Assembly (NCBI GenBank): GCA_012033205.1
Contig: JAAUSO010000003.1
Location: 52,565-116,564, forward strand
DNA: 64,000 nucleotides
Direction of reading: 5' to 3'
Origin: Richelia sp. SL_2_1
Lineage (GTDB): Bacteria; Cyanobacteriota; Cyanobacteriia; Cyanobacteriales; Nostocaceae
Under the pieces are notes generated by a model, which saw nothing but the letters and a program-made list of their open reading frames with translations, was not told the DNA's origin and made no database searches. The number at the start of each line of letters is the position of its first letter. The stretch's first letter is position 1. This document shows, one piece after another, positions 39,373 to 48,635 of this stretch. The position numbers were made by a program, and so were the translations under genes.

Positions 39373-39437
39373 AGAAGTCGGGTTTTTACGATGATTGTTC
39401 GATACTACAGATATTGCAGCTAAAAAACCCGACTTCT
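39373..39437. repeat. AGAAGTCGGGTTTTT inverted-repeat element (tandem copy 1)
   Basis: Full copy, 12 bases after the hypothetical gene, with inner sequence ATACTACAGATATTGCAGC. Confidence 0.88.
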
Positions 39438-39452
39438 TCATACAACTGGGTG

Positions 39453-39516
39453 AGAAGTCGGGTTTTACGATGATTCTCCGATACTACAGATATTGCAGCT
39501 AAAAAACCCGACTTCT
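39453..39516. repeat. AGAAGTCGGGTTTT inverted-repeat element (tandem copy 2)
   Basis: Nearly identical to the preceding copy including the inner sequence, one T shorter in the left arm. The two form a recent direct duplication that includes the GGGTG flank. Confidence 0.88.
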
Positions 39517-39530
39517 TCATACACTAACAA

Positions 39531-42086
39531 CTAACTACTAACCACTAACTTTTCACCTTTGAGCATCCTCACAGCAGCTTCCAGTAAAGCTTCTTCTAGA
39601 TAAGGCTTAGTAAAATACCCACTTGCACCTAATTGAATTGCCATTTGTCTATGTTTATCGGCACCACGGGAAGTTAACATGGCAATGGGTAAATTATTCA
39701 AATCGGGGTTTTTCTGAATTCGAGATAGTAATTCTAATCCGTCACAACGGGGCATTTCGATGTCACAGAAGACAATATCGCAAGGTAAGCCGGAACGTAA
39801 TTTATCCCAGGCTTCTTGTCCATCACGGGCTTGTTCTACACGATAACCAGCTTTAGTAAAGGTAAGAGAAAGTAACTCGCGTACTGTAATGGAATCATCA
39901 ACAATCAGCACTGTGGGGTCAATTTTTGCATCCGCAGGTTCTACAGGTATGAGAGTATCTTTTTGCTCCCAAAGACTAACGGTACTTTGTTTCGATGTCC
40001 GACCCTCAAAGATGTCAATTAACTCTAGCACATCAACAATTGGCATAATTCGACCATCTCCGAGGATGGTAGCACCTGCTACACCAACAGGTTTTGGTGC
40101 TGGTCCTTCAAATTGCTTAATGACAATTTCTTGCTCGCTCAAAACTTGGTCAATTTGCAGTGCAATCATCGTATTCCCCGAACGCACTGCAATTACGGAA
40201 ATCATATCATCATCTCTATTACCACCGTAAACGATACCGCGACTCAGGAGACGGTTAAATGTTAATAACTCTTTGAGGGGACGGAACGGTAGTTTTCGCT
40301 CGCGCCAAAGTATATATTTCTTACCATCGGCATCTTCGCGAATACTTTTAACCGGCATATCCATGGTATCTTCCACACCATCCATGGGGAAAGCAATTCT
40401 AGCTTTATCCGAAACACAACATAAAGCTTTACAAATACTCAAGGTTAGCGGTAAACGAATTGTAAATTTAGTCCCCTTACCCAAACTGGAATCGGTGGTA
40501 ATTGTTCCTCGGATTTCACTGATGGAAGTCCGAACTACATCCATTCCGACACCACGCCCTGCAAGTTGATCGGCTTCATCTTTGGTGCTGAAACCTGAAT
40601 GGAATAATAGCTCGTAGACTTCCATTCGGGAGATAGTTTTTGCTTGTTCCGCTGTAATTAAACCTACCTTTACCGCCTTTTTCTTGACTTTCTCAGCATC
40701 AATCCCAGCACCATCATCGCTTACGGAAATCACAGTTTGATTACCTTGGTGGAAAGCGCGGATTTTGATTGTTCCTTGAGCAGGTTTACCCCTGGATTCT
40801 CTTTCTTCAGGGGTTTCAATACCATGGACAATGGCGTTATTTAATAAATGAGTCAAAGGATCGCTCAGATACTGAAGAATCATTTTATCAACTAAAGTAT
40901 CCTGACCTTCGATAATCAAATTCACTTGCTTACCGCACTTAATCGAATTATCTCGTACTCCTCGTTCCAAACGAGTTGTTACCTGAGAAAACGCTTCCAT
41001 TCGCGATCGCGTTATTCCTTCTTGCAATTGTGAAGTAACTTGACGAAACTGACGCGCTACCCTTTCATTATCTTCAACAACAAAGTCAATATCACTTGCT
41101 GATTCTCTTACCCGGACAATCAATTCAATCATTTCTTGGGATAGGGTATGAAAAGGAGTAAACCGATCCATTTCTAATTCGCTAAAACCCCTATCTGTAT
41201 TAAAATTATAATTACCACCACCACTGTTATCTTTACGACTGGCGAGTAAAGATGCTTCTAATAACGAACGCTCGTAAAGTTCCTGCATTCTTGCACCCAC
41301 ATCGGAAAGATTCTGTACTTGGTGGAGCAAGTTATCAAGAGATTGTCGCATTCTTTCTTGGTCTTGTTCTAATGTGTTGCGATTGACTACCAATTCCCCT
41401 ACCAGGTTGCTCAAGTTATCCAAATGCTTCACCGGCACCCGCATTAATTGCTCCCCTTTACTACTGCGAGTATTTTTAGGAGAAGTGGAGTTGCTTTGAC
41501 TTGTACGGGGTATGGATGTATTAGCTTGTTTAAGTAGGTTTTCTAAGTCGCTGAATTCATCATTGATGGTTGAGGTATCTTCGGTATTTACTGCAATGGG
41601 TGTATCGTTTTCTTGGTCATTAGTGAAAACAAGTAAATCTTCTAAAGCTGCAAATTCTGCATCTGGAAATTCTTGCTGTTCAAGTAAAGATTCTAAGTCA
41701 GAAAAATCATCAAATTTTAGTTCTTCTTTCTCATTTGACGCGGAATTAAAAGGTAAAAAGGTGATTTTTTCTTCTTTTGATGTTGCTTGTAAACTAATTT
41801 CATCATCAAAAGCAATATCTTGGGAAAATAAATCATCAATTAATTGTGCTTCGGTATTAGTTGTAATATTTTCTAACTCTTCTGATGAATCTTTATGGGA
41901 AATTACTTCTGCTGCAATTTCCAAGTCAAAAGATGATTCGGTGTAATCTATTTCTGAAGATGGTTGTGCAAAAGGATTATCTATATCATTATCGATTTCA
42001 AGTAAATTTAAATTATCTTGTTCTGAGAAACTTGTAAATAAATCTTCTTGGATTAAATCTGCTTCGATTAATTGTCTCAACATCAC
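39531..42086 (-). CDS. hmpE: CheA-type kinase, C-terminal part (HmpE kinase, CheW and receiver domains)
   Basis: 851 residues from a GTG at 42086 (ATG next codon). Acidic low-complexity linker to ~200. Dimerisation helix near 215-245 (RVPVKHLDNLSNLVGELVVNRNTLEQ). HATPase with HLLNNAIVHGIETPEERESRGKP and VSDDGAGID, and RGVGMDVVR. CheW-like domain ~530-690. C-terminal receiver (VLIVDDSITVREL, phospho-Asp in FCDIEMPRCDGLELL, KPYLEEAL). It lacks the Hpt phosphodonor domain, which lies in the preceding frame 21 bases upstream (42108-44342). Both parts are in the same reading frame, separated by three in-frame stops inside a repeat, so this is a split or misread CheA. It is the last gene of the hmp operon. 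Confidence 0.85.
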   Translation of the reverse strand: MMLRQLIEADLIQEDLFTSFSEQDNLNLLEIDNDIDNPFAQPSSEIDYTESSFDLEIAAEVISHKDSSEELENITTNTEAQLIDDLFSQDIAFDDEISLQATSKEEKITFLPFNSASNEKEELKFDDFSDLESLLEQQEFPDAEFAALEDLLVFTNDQENDTPIAVNTEDTSTINDEFSDLENLLKQANTSIPRTSQSNSTSPKNTRSSKGEQLMRVPVKHLDNLSNLVGELVVNRNTLEQDQERMRQSLDNLLHQVQNLSDVGARMQELYERSLLEASLLASRKDNSGGGNYNFNTDRGFSELEMDRFTPFHTLSQEMIELIVRVRESASDIDFVVEDNERVARQFRQVTSQLQEGITRSRMEAFSQVTTRLERGVRDNSIKCGKQVNLIIEGQDTLVDKMILQYLSDPLTHLLNNAIVHGIETPEERESRGKPAQGTIKIRAFHQGNQTVISVSDDGAGIDAEKVKKKAVKVGLITAEQAKTISRMEVYELLFHSGFSTKDEADQLAGRGVGMDVVRTSISEIRGTITTDSSLGKGTKFTIRLPLTLSICKALCCVSDKARIAFPMDGVEDTMDMPVKSIREDADGKKYILWRERKLPFRPLKELLTFNRLLSRGIVYGGNRDDDMISVIAVRSGNTMIALQIDQVLSEQEIVIKQFEGPAPKPVGVAGATILGDGRIMPIVDVLELIDIFEGRTSKQSTVSLWEQKDTLIPVEPADAKIDPTVLIVDDSITVRELLSLTFTKAGYRVEQARDGQEAWDKLRSGLPCDIVFCDIEMPRCDGLELLSRIQKNPDLNNLPIAMLTSRGADKHRQMAIQLGASGYFTKPYLEEALLEAAVRMLKGEKLVVSS

Positions 42087-42161
42087 TTATTATCGATTCG
42101 AGCAAATTTAAATTATGCTTGCGTCTGAGAAACTTGTAAATAAATCTTCTTGGATTAAATC
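41986..42161. repeat. ~75-bp direct repeat inside hmpE
   Basis: Two similar units, 41986-42061 and 42082-42161, encode LIQEDLFTSFSEQDNLNLLEID-like acidic repeats. The right-hand unit differs by several small indels, and the stops that split the CheA gene lie there. Confidence 0.7.
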
Positions 42162-44342
42162 TTCTTCTACTAAATTATTTTCTACAAATAATTGTTCAAC
42201 ATCATTGTCATCAACTTCTAGTAAATTATCTTGTTCTGAGAAAGTTGCAAGGAAATAATCTTCCACAGCAGATGATTTTTGAACATCTTGGTTATCAACT
42301 TCGATTAAACTTAAATTATCTTGTTCCCCAGTTACCAATAAATCCTGCTCATCAGCATTTTCAGCACTCAGCGTTAATTCCAAGAAATCATCTACAGCAT
42401 CCGGTGAAAATGTGGAATCGTTGGAATTATCCTCTAAATCTTCCAACTCCAAATCCGGGCTGATAGCTTCTGATACCTGATAATTACTAGCTTCAAGTAA
42501 ATTTTCTTCTAATATTTTTGCGACATCTTCATGAGGTATGATTTGGGTTTTTTCCCAGATATTACCCAAATTTACTATTACTTCATTTGAAGAATCATCG
42601 AATAAATCACTATAATCTTCTTCCTTTGGTGTTTCAAATTCATTAAATAAAGTATTTAACCCGACTTCCTCAAAATTTGGTAAATCAAATATTTCCTCTT
42701 GTGATGTAATCTCTGGGACTTCATCCACCGCAGTTTCTGTAAATAAATCGTCAAAATCAACAGTTTGTTCGGTAGATTGTTGACTATGAGAAACAGGTTG
42801 ATCAAAAAGCGAATCTAATTCATCTTCACCAGTATTGTAATCATTATTATCATCAAAACTAAGTTCGAGTAAATCATTAATTTCTTGTTCACCATCGTTT
42901 GCAAATAAATCATCACCCGCAAACTCTTTACTACCAGTATTTTTAAAATCTTCTAAATCTAATTCGGAAAAATCTTCACCAAACAACTGCACTATTGTCA
43001 TTTCTTCCTTAGCAGTTGTTGGGTTATCTTGAGAACTTTCCTGTTCAAACGAGAGAAAATCAGCAAATTCGCTATCGGTATCTTTAGCTTGATCAATATT
43101 AGCTTCTATATCGCGATCGCGTTTTTGTGACTTCTCAACTTTTTGAGCAATTATTTTCTCTTGTTGCCAATTTTCATCAAGTTCAGAAGACTCTCCTGCA
43201 AATAAATCTGCTAAAGTATTTAATTCAGATACTCCTACTTCTGGACCGTGAATATTTAATTCATGAATTACTGTCGGTGCATCGCGATCGACACTATCAT
43301 CAACATTATCGTCCAACTGTTCAGATAACTCAAACAAACTGTTAATATTGTCTTCTGCTTCAAGGCTATCGGCTTGATTATTCTGAGTTGTTAAATACAA
43401 AGCCTCCATAGCCGCAACTTCTGAATAATTATCTGCTTGTGGGTTTACGAGTAACTCTGTGTCGGATTCATTAAACTCTAAATTGCTGATATCCAAAAAT
43501 TCTACTTCAGCAGCCGGAATTAATCCTTCTAATTGCTCACTAATGACAATTTGATTTTCTCGATTTGCTAAAACTAGCTCCAACGCCTGTTTAATCTCAG
43601 TAATCGCAATTTTGGCTAAAGTTAAATAAGTATTTTCTTCAGTTGCGATCGCTTTTGTCACTGAGCGACACAAATGGCTCCAAGCAGACAAGTTAAATTT
43701 ATCTCCTAGTTCAGCTAAATAATCAGTACATTCCCAGAGCTTTTGTCGATTTTCAGCGGTGGCTGGCTGTTTAAATAATTGCAACATCTGCCGCAGTTTA
43801 TTCAATACTTCTGCTTGCAGTTGGCGATAATTATTTCCAGTAGATACTGCGGTATTTTCTAGGTTTTGTTGTATTTTACGATTCTCAGTGTTGGCAACAA
43901 CCCCATTTCCACCAGTAGACTGTTGCACCAGCTTTTCTAAATGTTCGTGGAGCCAAGTAAATACAGGTTCAGCTTCAGCCATTAAAGTATTTGCAGTTTC
44001 CTCCGTCAAACCAAAAGGGCCGCTCAAATGCTCTAACAGGACTTTTAGAGTATCGGAAACCCCAAGAAACAAAGATTCCAGCTTTTGATCGATTTTGACC
44101 GGACTATCCTTAAGGACTTTAAAGCAATCTTCAAGACGGTGAGAAGTACGCTGAATGCTATTCAAGCCAAGCATTGCTGCTCCTCCTTTAATAGAGTGAG
44201 CAGCCCGGAAAACTTCGTTAATTAAATCTGGGTCATTAAGAGTACTCTGGAGATTTAACAACCCCTGCTCAATAGTATTCAGGTGGTCTGTTGCTTCCTC
44301 AATAAAGTATCCTAAAATGCGTTGTTGTTGTTCCGGTAGCAT
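42108..44342 (-). CDS. hmpE: CheA-type protein, N-terminal part (Hpt domain plus acidic linker)
   Basis: 744 residues. The N-terminal Hpt domain (residues ~1-110) carries the phospho-accepting His49 in FRAAHSIKGGAAMLGL. A second helical region spans ~175-270. The rest (~300-740) is a very acidic, Asp/Glu/Asn/Ser-rich linker with repeats such as SLIEVDNQDVQ, LLEVDDNDVEQLFVE and LIQEDLFTSFS, probably disordered. The frame ends at a TAA (42108-42110) within a degenerate copy of that repeat; the kinase half resumes at 42086. If joined, CheA would be ~1600 residues. The Hpt and kinase could still work in trans if the split is real. Confidence 0.82.
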   Translation of the reverse strand: MLPEQQQRILGYFIEEATDHLNTIEQGLLNLQSTLNDPDLINEVFRAAHSIKGGAAMLGLNSIQRTSHRLEDCFKVLKDSPVKIDQKLESLFLGVSDTLKVLLEHLSGPFGLTEETANTLMAEAEPVFTWLHEHLEKLVQQSTGGNGVVANTENRKIQQNLENTAVSTGNNYRQLQAEVLNKLRQMLQLFKQPATAENRQKLWECTDYLAELGDKFNLSAWSHLCRSVTKAIATEENTYLTLAKIAITEIKQALELVLANRENQIVISEQLEGLIPAAEVEFLDISNLEFNESDTELLVNPQADNYSEVAAMEALYLTTQNNQADSLEAEDNINSLFELSEQLDDNVDDSVDRDAPTVIHELNIHGPEVGVSELNTLADLFAGESSELDENWQQEKIIAQKVEKSQKRDRDIEANIDQAKDTDSEFADFLSFEQESSQDNPTTAKEEMTIVQLFGEDFSELDLEDFKNTGSKEFAGDDLFANDGEQEINDLLELSFDDNNDYNTGEDELDSLFDQPVSHSQQSTEQTVDFDDLFTETAVDEVPEITSQEEIFDLPNFEEVGLNTLFNEFETPKEEDYSDLFDDSSNEVIVNLGNIWEKTQIIPHEDVAKILEENLLEASNYQVSEAISPDLELEDLEDNSNDSTFSPDAVDDFLELTLSAENADEQDLLVTGEQDNLSLIEVDNQDVQKSSAVEDYFLATFSEQDNLLEVDDNDVEQLFVENNLVEEDLIQEDLFTSFSDASII

Positions 44343-44359
44343 AATATAGCCGTCTTTAT

Positions 44360-44466
44360 AAGTTATGAGTTATGAGTTATGAGTTATGAGTTAGGAGTTA
44401 GGAGTTAGGAGTTAGGAGTTAGGAGTTAGGAGTTAGGAGTTGGGAGTTGGGAGTTAGGAGTTAGAA
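44360..44466. repeat. long heptamer array (GAGTTAT/GAGTTAG)n
   Basis: About fifteen uninterrupted heptamers, the longest array in the window. It sits between hmpD and hmpE within the presumed operon and shifts from GAGTTAT to GAGTTAG to GAGTTGG units. Confidence 0.9.
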
Positions 44467-44678
44467 GTACCCCTGAAGACGGTGTACCAACTTAGTATTA
44501 GTTGGAAGCCTTATTCTTACGTTATATACCCAAATTTTAAACCTAAAAATTGAGCGTAAATATTATTTTTGCTTTCAAATTGTAATCGGTGCAAAGCTGA
44601 AAACCTGATTATTAGGTTAAAAAAAACTTCACCTTAACAGAGGTAGAGTTAGGAATTAGGATTTGGTAGTTAGGTGTT

Positions 44679-44716
44679 TTTAACCTTTAACCTTTAACCT
44701 TTAACCTTTAACCTTT
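44679..44716. repeat. heptamer array (TTAACCT)n after hmpD
   Basis: Five units of TTTAACC immediately 3' of the hmpD stop codon. With the array at 44360-44466 it fills most of the 374-base hmpD-hmpE gap, which otherwise shows no gene. Confidence 0.8.
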
Positions 44717-47539
44717 TTATCTTGATTCAGCAGTTTCGACTCGGAAACGTTCCACGGAGGAAATCAAATCGCGGGATACACCGACTAAATGCTGCAAGGC
44801 TCCAGAGACTCTTTGGGCTTCTTGAGAAGTTTCTTGAGCGGTTAATTCTACCGATTGCATTACTTGAGCCACAGCACGAGATGTTTCCGTTTGTTCCACA
44901 GTATCTGTAGTAATAGAACGTACTAGTATATCGATTCGATTGGCAACTTGAATGATATTTTCCAAGGAACGTTTAGCTTCTTCAGCTAATTTTGTACCTT
45001 TAATTACTTGTTGTGTACCTTCTTCCATTGCAGTCATTACAGAGCCGGTTTCGCTCTGAATTTGCATGACGATTTGTTCGATTTCCTTCAATGATTTGGC
45101 AGACTTATCAGCTAGCTGACGAACTTCATCGGCAACAATGGCAAACCCCCGTCCCGATTCTCCCGCACGAGCGGCTTCAATACTGGCATTGAGAGCTAAT
45201 AAATTAGTTCTCGAAGCAATCTGAGAAATCAAAGCGACAATTTTAGAAATTTCCTGGGAAGATTCCGCCAATCGTTTGACTTTTCGAGTTGTTTCAGCAA
45301 CAGTTTCTCTAATTTCCAAAATACCTGCTACAGTATTTTCCACAGCTTCCCCACCTTTAAGAGCAATTTCGCTAGCATCGCGGGCTACTGCTTCGGCTTC
45401 TCTAGCGGCTTCGGCTACCCTTTGAATCGAATCAGTCATTACCTGTACAGAATTGAGTGTTACCGCCAATTCTTCCGCTTGTCGTAAAGCATCACTAGAT
45501 AAAGCTCTGGCAAAAGTTTCCGAATTTGTCGCTCCTTTAGTAACTTCTCTGGCTGCGACTTTTACCTGTTGAACAATATCCCGGAGATTTTGAATCGTTA
45601 AGTTAAAAGCATCGGCAACCGCTCCGAGTACGTCGGCTGTAACTTCCGCTTGTACCGTCAAATCACCTCTGGCTGCTCCTTCCACATCATCAAGCAAACG
45701 AATTACCTGACGCTGTAAATTTTCTTTAGCTTCTTCCTGCTCCTGAGCCTTGCGTGTAGCTTCATGGGTTGTGGTAAAAATCACCCGCGCCATTTCATTA
45801 AAGCCAGCAGCTAACTGCCCAAATTCATCTTCAGAATACACCGTAGCTTGTGCATTTAAATTACCTTTACGTACACAATCAAACTGGGTTTGTAAATCCT
45901 TGGTAGTGCGACGAACTTGTTTGAGAGTCAGATGTCCCATTGTTCCCGCCGTTACAAAACCGGCGATTCCTGCGGCTAAAGACATTGCCCAACCCGTATT
46001 GCGTATAGATTCCCGCTGGTTAGGAGCAGAAAAACTTGTCGCGCCGAAACTAACAACTGCGACTACTACACTGGAGATAATTCCCACCATTCCCGCAGTT
46101 AACCATTGTTTTGTTTCTAATGGAGCATTTTCTAAAACCGCAAAAATTCCTTGATCAACATTTACTTGCGGTTCTATTTTATTGCGATCGTTTTGAGTAA
46201 AAACTGGAACCGCTTCTTGGGAATTGGAAATACTAAAGAGTTCTGCATCTCTTTGCTCTAAAGGAGCATTATCGGTTTCTATACTGTCTCCAAATTCATC
46301 ATCAGAGCTACCATTACTAATTCCGGTAGAAGTCGAGCTTTGTGAGTGGTTACTGCTCAAATTGCCATTAGTTTGCAGCGTACCAGAATGAGGAAGTATA
46401 TCAGAAAAGGTCGGATTTTCCGCAGATAAATCGAAAGCTGAAATATTGCCTAAATCATCAAATTCATCAAATTCATCTAAATATTCGATGTTATTGCGAT
46501 TATTGTTGCTGTTTTTATCGCTGGCTTTAATAATACTTTTTGTTTCTTCATTATTAGTTGCAAAATCGTCAGTACCAAAAACTTCTTCAAATGCTTCTAA
46601 ATCAAAACTATCATCCTGATTTTGTAAGTTTTCTGGGGATTGTGGATATTGCTTTGATTCTACTTGAGAAAAATCATCATCAAAAAACTTGCTAGGTAAG
46701 CTAAAACTTTCACTTTCTTCGACCGAATTATCCTCGAAAAATAAATCTTCCTCTTGTAAACTGTTACTGGGTGGTAATTCAGTTTGTACAAAGGGATTTT
46801 CCTGGGAATTCGTCTCCGGTTCTAAATGTAAAAGAATAGAATCTTCACCAGAATCTTTTGCAGTTTCTTCCTTTATATCTTGTTGCCAAAAAGAAGGTAA
46901 TTCCAGTTCGGGTTTGGAAATTTCTCCATCGTTTTGATTAACATCTGCTTCTACTTCATTTTGAGCAAAAGGATTATCACTCAAATTATCTGCTTGTAAA
47001 TTCGGTATTGCATCAAATACCTGACTATGATCATCTAAATCAAATGGACTAGTTAAAGCAGGTTCGTTGAGTAACTCTGTAACTTCCTCATTTTCATTTT
47101 CATTAAAAGCAGAAAAAGCAAAGTTATTGCTATCCGAATTGCTGTTAATATCGTCATCCAAAAAATTATCAACAGACTTCTCTTCCTTGGGGAAAAAATC
47201 CGATAAATTTATATCTTCACTTCCATCATCAACTTCCTGACTTTGGACATCTGATTGGATTTGATTTTGATAATTATTGATATTTTCCAGACCATTACGA
47301 GCAAAATCAACAATTTCGGGATTATCTGTTAAATTTAATACCGCCTCATATTCACCTTGTGCAACATCGTACTTTTGTAAAACATAATATATGTGACCCC
47401 TGAGTAAATGGGTATTTGGGTCATCGGTCAAATGCTGTACTACCTGGTCAATCAGTTGAGCAGCCTGTTGATAATCTTTCTGTACATAGGCTTTATAAGC
47501 CTGCTGATATATTTGTGTATAATCTATACTTGGTGCCAT
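44717..47539 (-). CDS. hmpD: methyl-accepting chemotaxis protein HmpD/PilJ-like
   Basis: 940 residues from the ATG at 47539, preceded by GGAGG; the 34 extra upstream codons of the open frame overlap hmpC and are not native. N-terminal ~100 residues are TPR-like (YQQAYKAYVQKDYQQAAQLIDQVVQ, NTHLLRGHIYYVLQKYDVAQGEYEAVL). A ~380-residue acidic linker follows. Two membrane helices (AGMVGIISSVVVAVVSFGATSF and WAMSLAAGIAGFVTAGTMG) precede two HAMP-like segments. The MCP signalling hairpin has EISKIVALISQIASRTNLLALNASIEAARAGE and GRGFAIVADEVRQLADKSAKS. No periplasmic ligand domain, so input is probably internal, as in PilJ-type pilus receptors. Confidence 0.88.
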   Translation of the reverse strand: MAPSIDYTQIYQQAYKAYVQKDYQQAAQLIDQVVQHLTDDPNTHLLRGHIYYVLQKYDVAQGEYEAVLNLTDNPEIVDFARNGLENINNYQNQIQSDVQSQEVDDGSEDINLSDFFPKEEKSVDNFLDDDINSNSDSNNFAFSAFNENENEEVTELLNEPALTSPFDLDDHSQVFDAIPNLQADNLSDNPFAQNEVEADVNQNDGEISKPELELPSFWQQDIKEETAKDSGEDSILLHLEPETNSQENPFVQTELPPSNSLQEEDLFFEDNSVEESESFSLPSKFFDDDFSQVESKQYPQSPENLQNQDDSFDLEAFEEVFGTDDFATNNEETKSIIKASDKNSNNNRNNIEYLDEFDEFDDLGNISAFDLSAENPTFSDILPHSGTLQTNGNLSSNHSQSSTSTGISNGSSDDEFGDSIETDNAPLEQRDAELFSISNSQEAVPVFTQNDRNKIEPQVNVDQGIFAVLENAPLETKQWLTAGMVGIISSVVVAVVSFGATSFSAPNQRESIRNTGWAMSLAAGIAGFVTAGTMGHLTLKQVRRTTKDLQTQFDCVRKGNLNAQATVYSEDEFGQLAAGFNEMARVIFTTTHEATRKAQEQEEAKENLQRQVIRLLDDVEGAARGDLTVQAEVTADVLGAVADAFNLTIQNLRDIVQQVKVAAREVTKGATNSETFARALSSDALRQAEELAVTLNSVQVMTDSIQRVAEAAREAEAVARDASEIALKGGEAVENTVAGILEIRETVAETTRKVKRLAESSQEISKIVALISQIASRTNLLALNASIEAARAGESGRGFAIVADEVRQLADKSAKSLKEIEQIVMQIQSETGSVMTAMEEGTQQVIKGTKLAEEAKRSLENIIQVANRIDILVRSITTDTVEQTETSRAVAQVMQSVELTAQETSQEAQRVSGALQHLVGVSRDLISSVERFRVETAESR

Positions 47540-47556
47540 TTCTTGCCTCCTTTCGG

Positions 47557-48087
47557 TTATCCAGCCCACCGGGCACTCCGTAAAATTGCCATTTGGTCGA
47601 GCAACCGTAGACACCGAGAAAGTTCGGTATCTATGAACCATTCTCCTTTGAGAAAAGGAGCCATGGTATCCGGCACGTTGGTAGGCACTCTTAGATGTTG
47701 TACATCAAGCCAGTCCATACCTCCGATTTCTTCAACGGCCAAACCTACTATCGTATCTTGTTCTTCGATCGCAATCACTGAAATTTCTGCCCTATCGGTA
47801 TTCAATGGAGTTGTTTCTCCAAGAAACTGACCCAAGTCAGCTACCCAAATCACACGACCTCTTAAATTTAGAGTACCCAAAAGTAAAGGTGAAACATTAG
47901 GAATCGGAGTCATTCTGTCAGGACTTAATTGAATTACCTCCCGGATACCAGTTGCTGGTAGTGCAAACTCCTGATGCGAGAAAATGAAAAACCGTAAATG
48001 TAATTCTCCGTCCTTACTTTCGACATTTAATTCAGGACGGAGCTGATCTTGTCCGACACCTCCTAAAAAATCCGGTTTGTGATCCAT
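47557..48087 (-). CDS. hmpC: CheW-like coupling protein HmpC
   Basis: 176 residues, one CheW domain from ~27 to 165: LRFFIFSHQEFALPATGIREVIQL, LLLGTLNLRGRVIWVADLGQFLGE, and VGLAVEEIGGMDWLD. It links the MCP (next gene, 17-base gap) to the CheA. The start ATG is 13 bases after the hmpB stop, consistent with one operon. Confidence 0.88.
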   Translation of the reverse strand: MDHKPDFLGGVGQDQLRPELNVESKDGELHLRFFIFSHQEFALPATGIREVIQLSPDRMTPIPNVSPLLLGTLNLRGRVIWVADLGQFLGETTPLNTDRAEISVIAIEEQDTIVGLAVEEIGGMDWLDVQHLRVPTNVPDTMAPFLKGEWFIDTELSRCLRLLDQMAILRSARWAG

Positions 48088-48100
48088 ATCGCTTTAATCC

Positions 48101-48466
48101 TTATCCTCGCAGCAGTTGTTTGACAGTTCCCACTAACTCGGTGGGTTGAAAAGGTTTGGCAATATAAGCATCCGCCCCTTGTTTCATTCCCCAGTAACGG
48201 TCGAATTCTTCCCCTTTAGAGGAACACATCACAACCGGCACATTTTGAGTTTTCGGATCGGACTTCAACCGGCGACAAACTTCATAACCATTCATCCGGG
48301 GCATGACGATATCTAACACTACTAAATCGGGACAAATATTTTGAATTGTCTGTAGTGCCTCTAGTCCGTCCGAAGCGTGAGTGACTGACAAACCACTCGC
48401 CCTCAGCAGGTCTGTAATCATCTCCCTTTGTGCAATACTATCTTCCACGATCAGAACTGTACTCAT
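48101..48466 (-). CDS. hmpB: CheY-like single-domain response regulator HmpB
   Basis: 121 residues, receiver only. VLIVEDSIAQREM holds the acidic pair; phospho-Asp is in DLVVLDIVMPRMNGYE; the conserved Thr/Ser position is in VVMCSSKGEEFD; the Lys is in YIAKPFQPTEL. It resembles PilH/PilG-type regulators of pilus motility. GAGGT lies upstream of the ATG. Confidence 0.9.
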   Translation of the reverse strand: MSTVLIVEDSIAQREMITDLLRASGLSVTHASDGLEALQTIQNICPDLVVLDIVMPRMNGYEVCRRLKSDPKTQNVPVVMCSSKGEEFDRYWGMKQGADAYIAKPFQPTELVGTVKQLLRG

Positions 48467-48635
48467 AAATGTCTCATTACCTCCCGATGTAGATGTCCCT
48501 TTATTAGGAACATTCCCTAGTCTCCCCGAATTTTGCTCGATTAAAAAAATTATTTATTCACTGTTCTAGTAAGTATTTTGATAATTAGCTTAATTTCCAG
48601 TTCGTGATAATATTTTTACTCTATCTTTGCTTGAA

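Noticed and set aside
40273..42000. Several plus-strand frames opposite hmpE and hmpD
   Set aside because: They are antisense shadows of strongly conserved kinase and receptor domains with Ser-rich artefactual composition.
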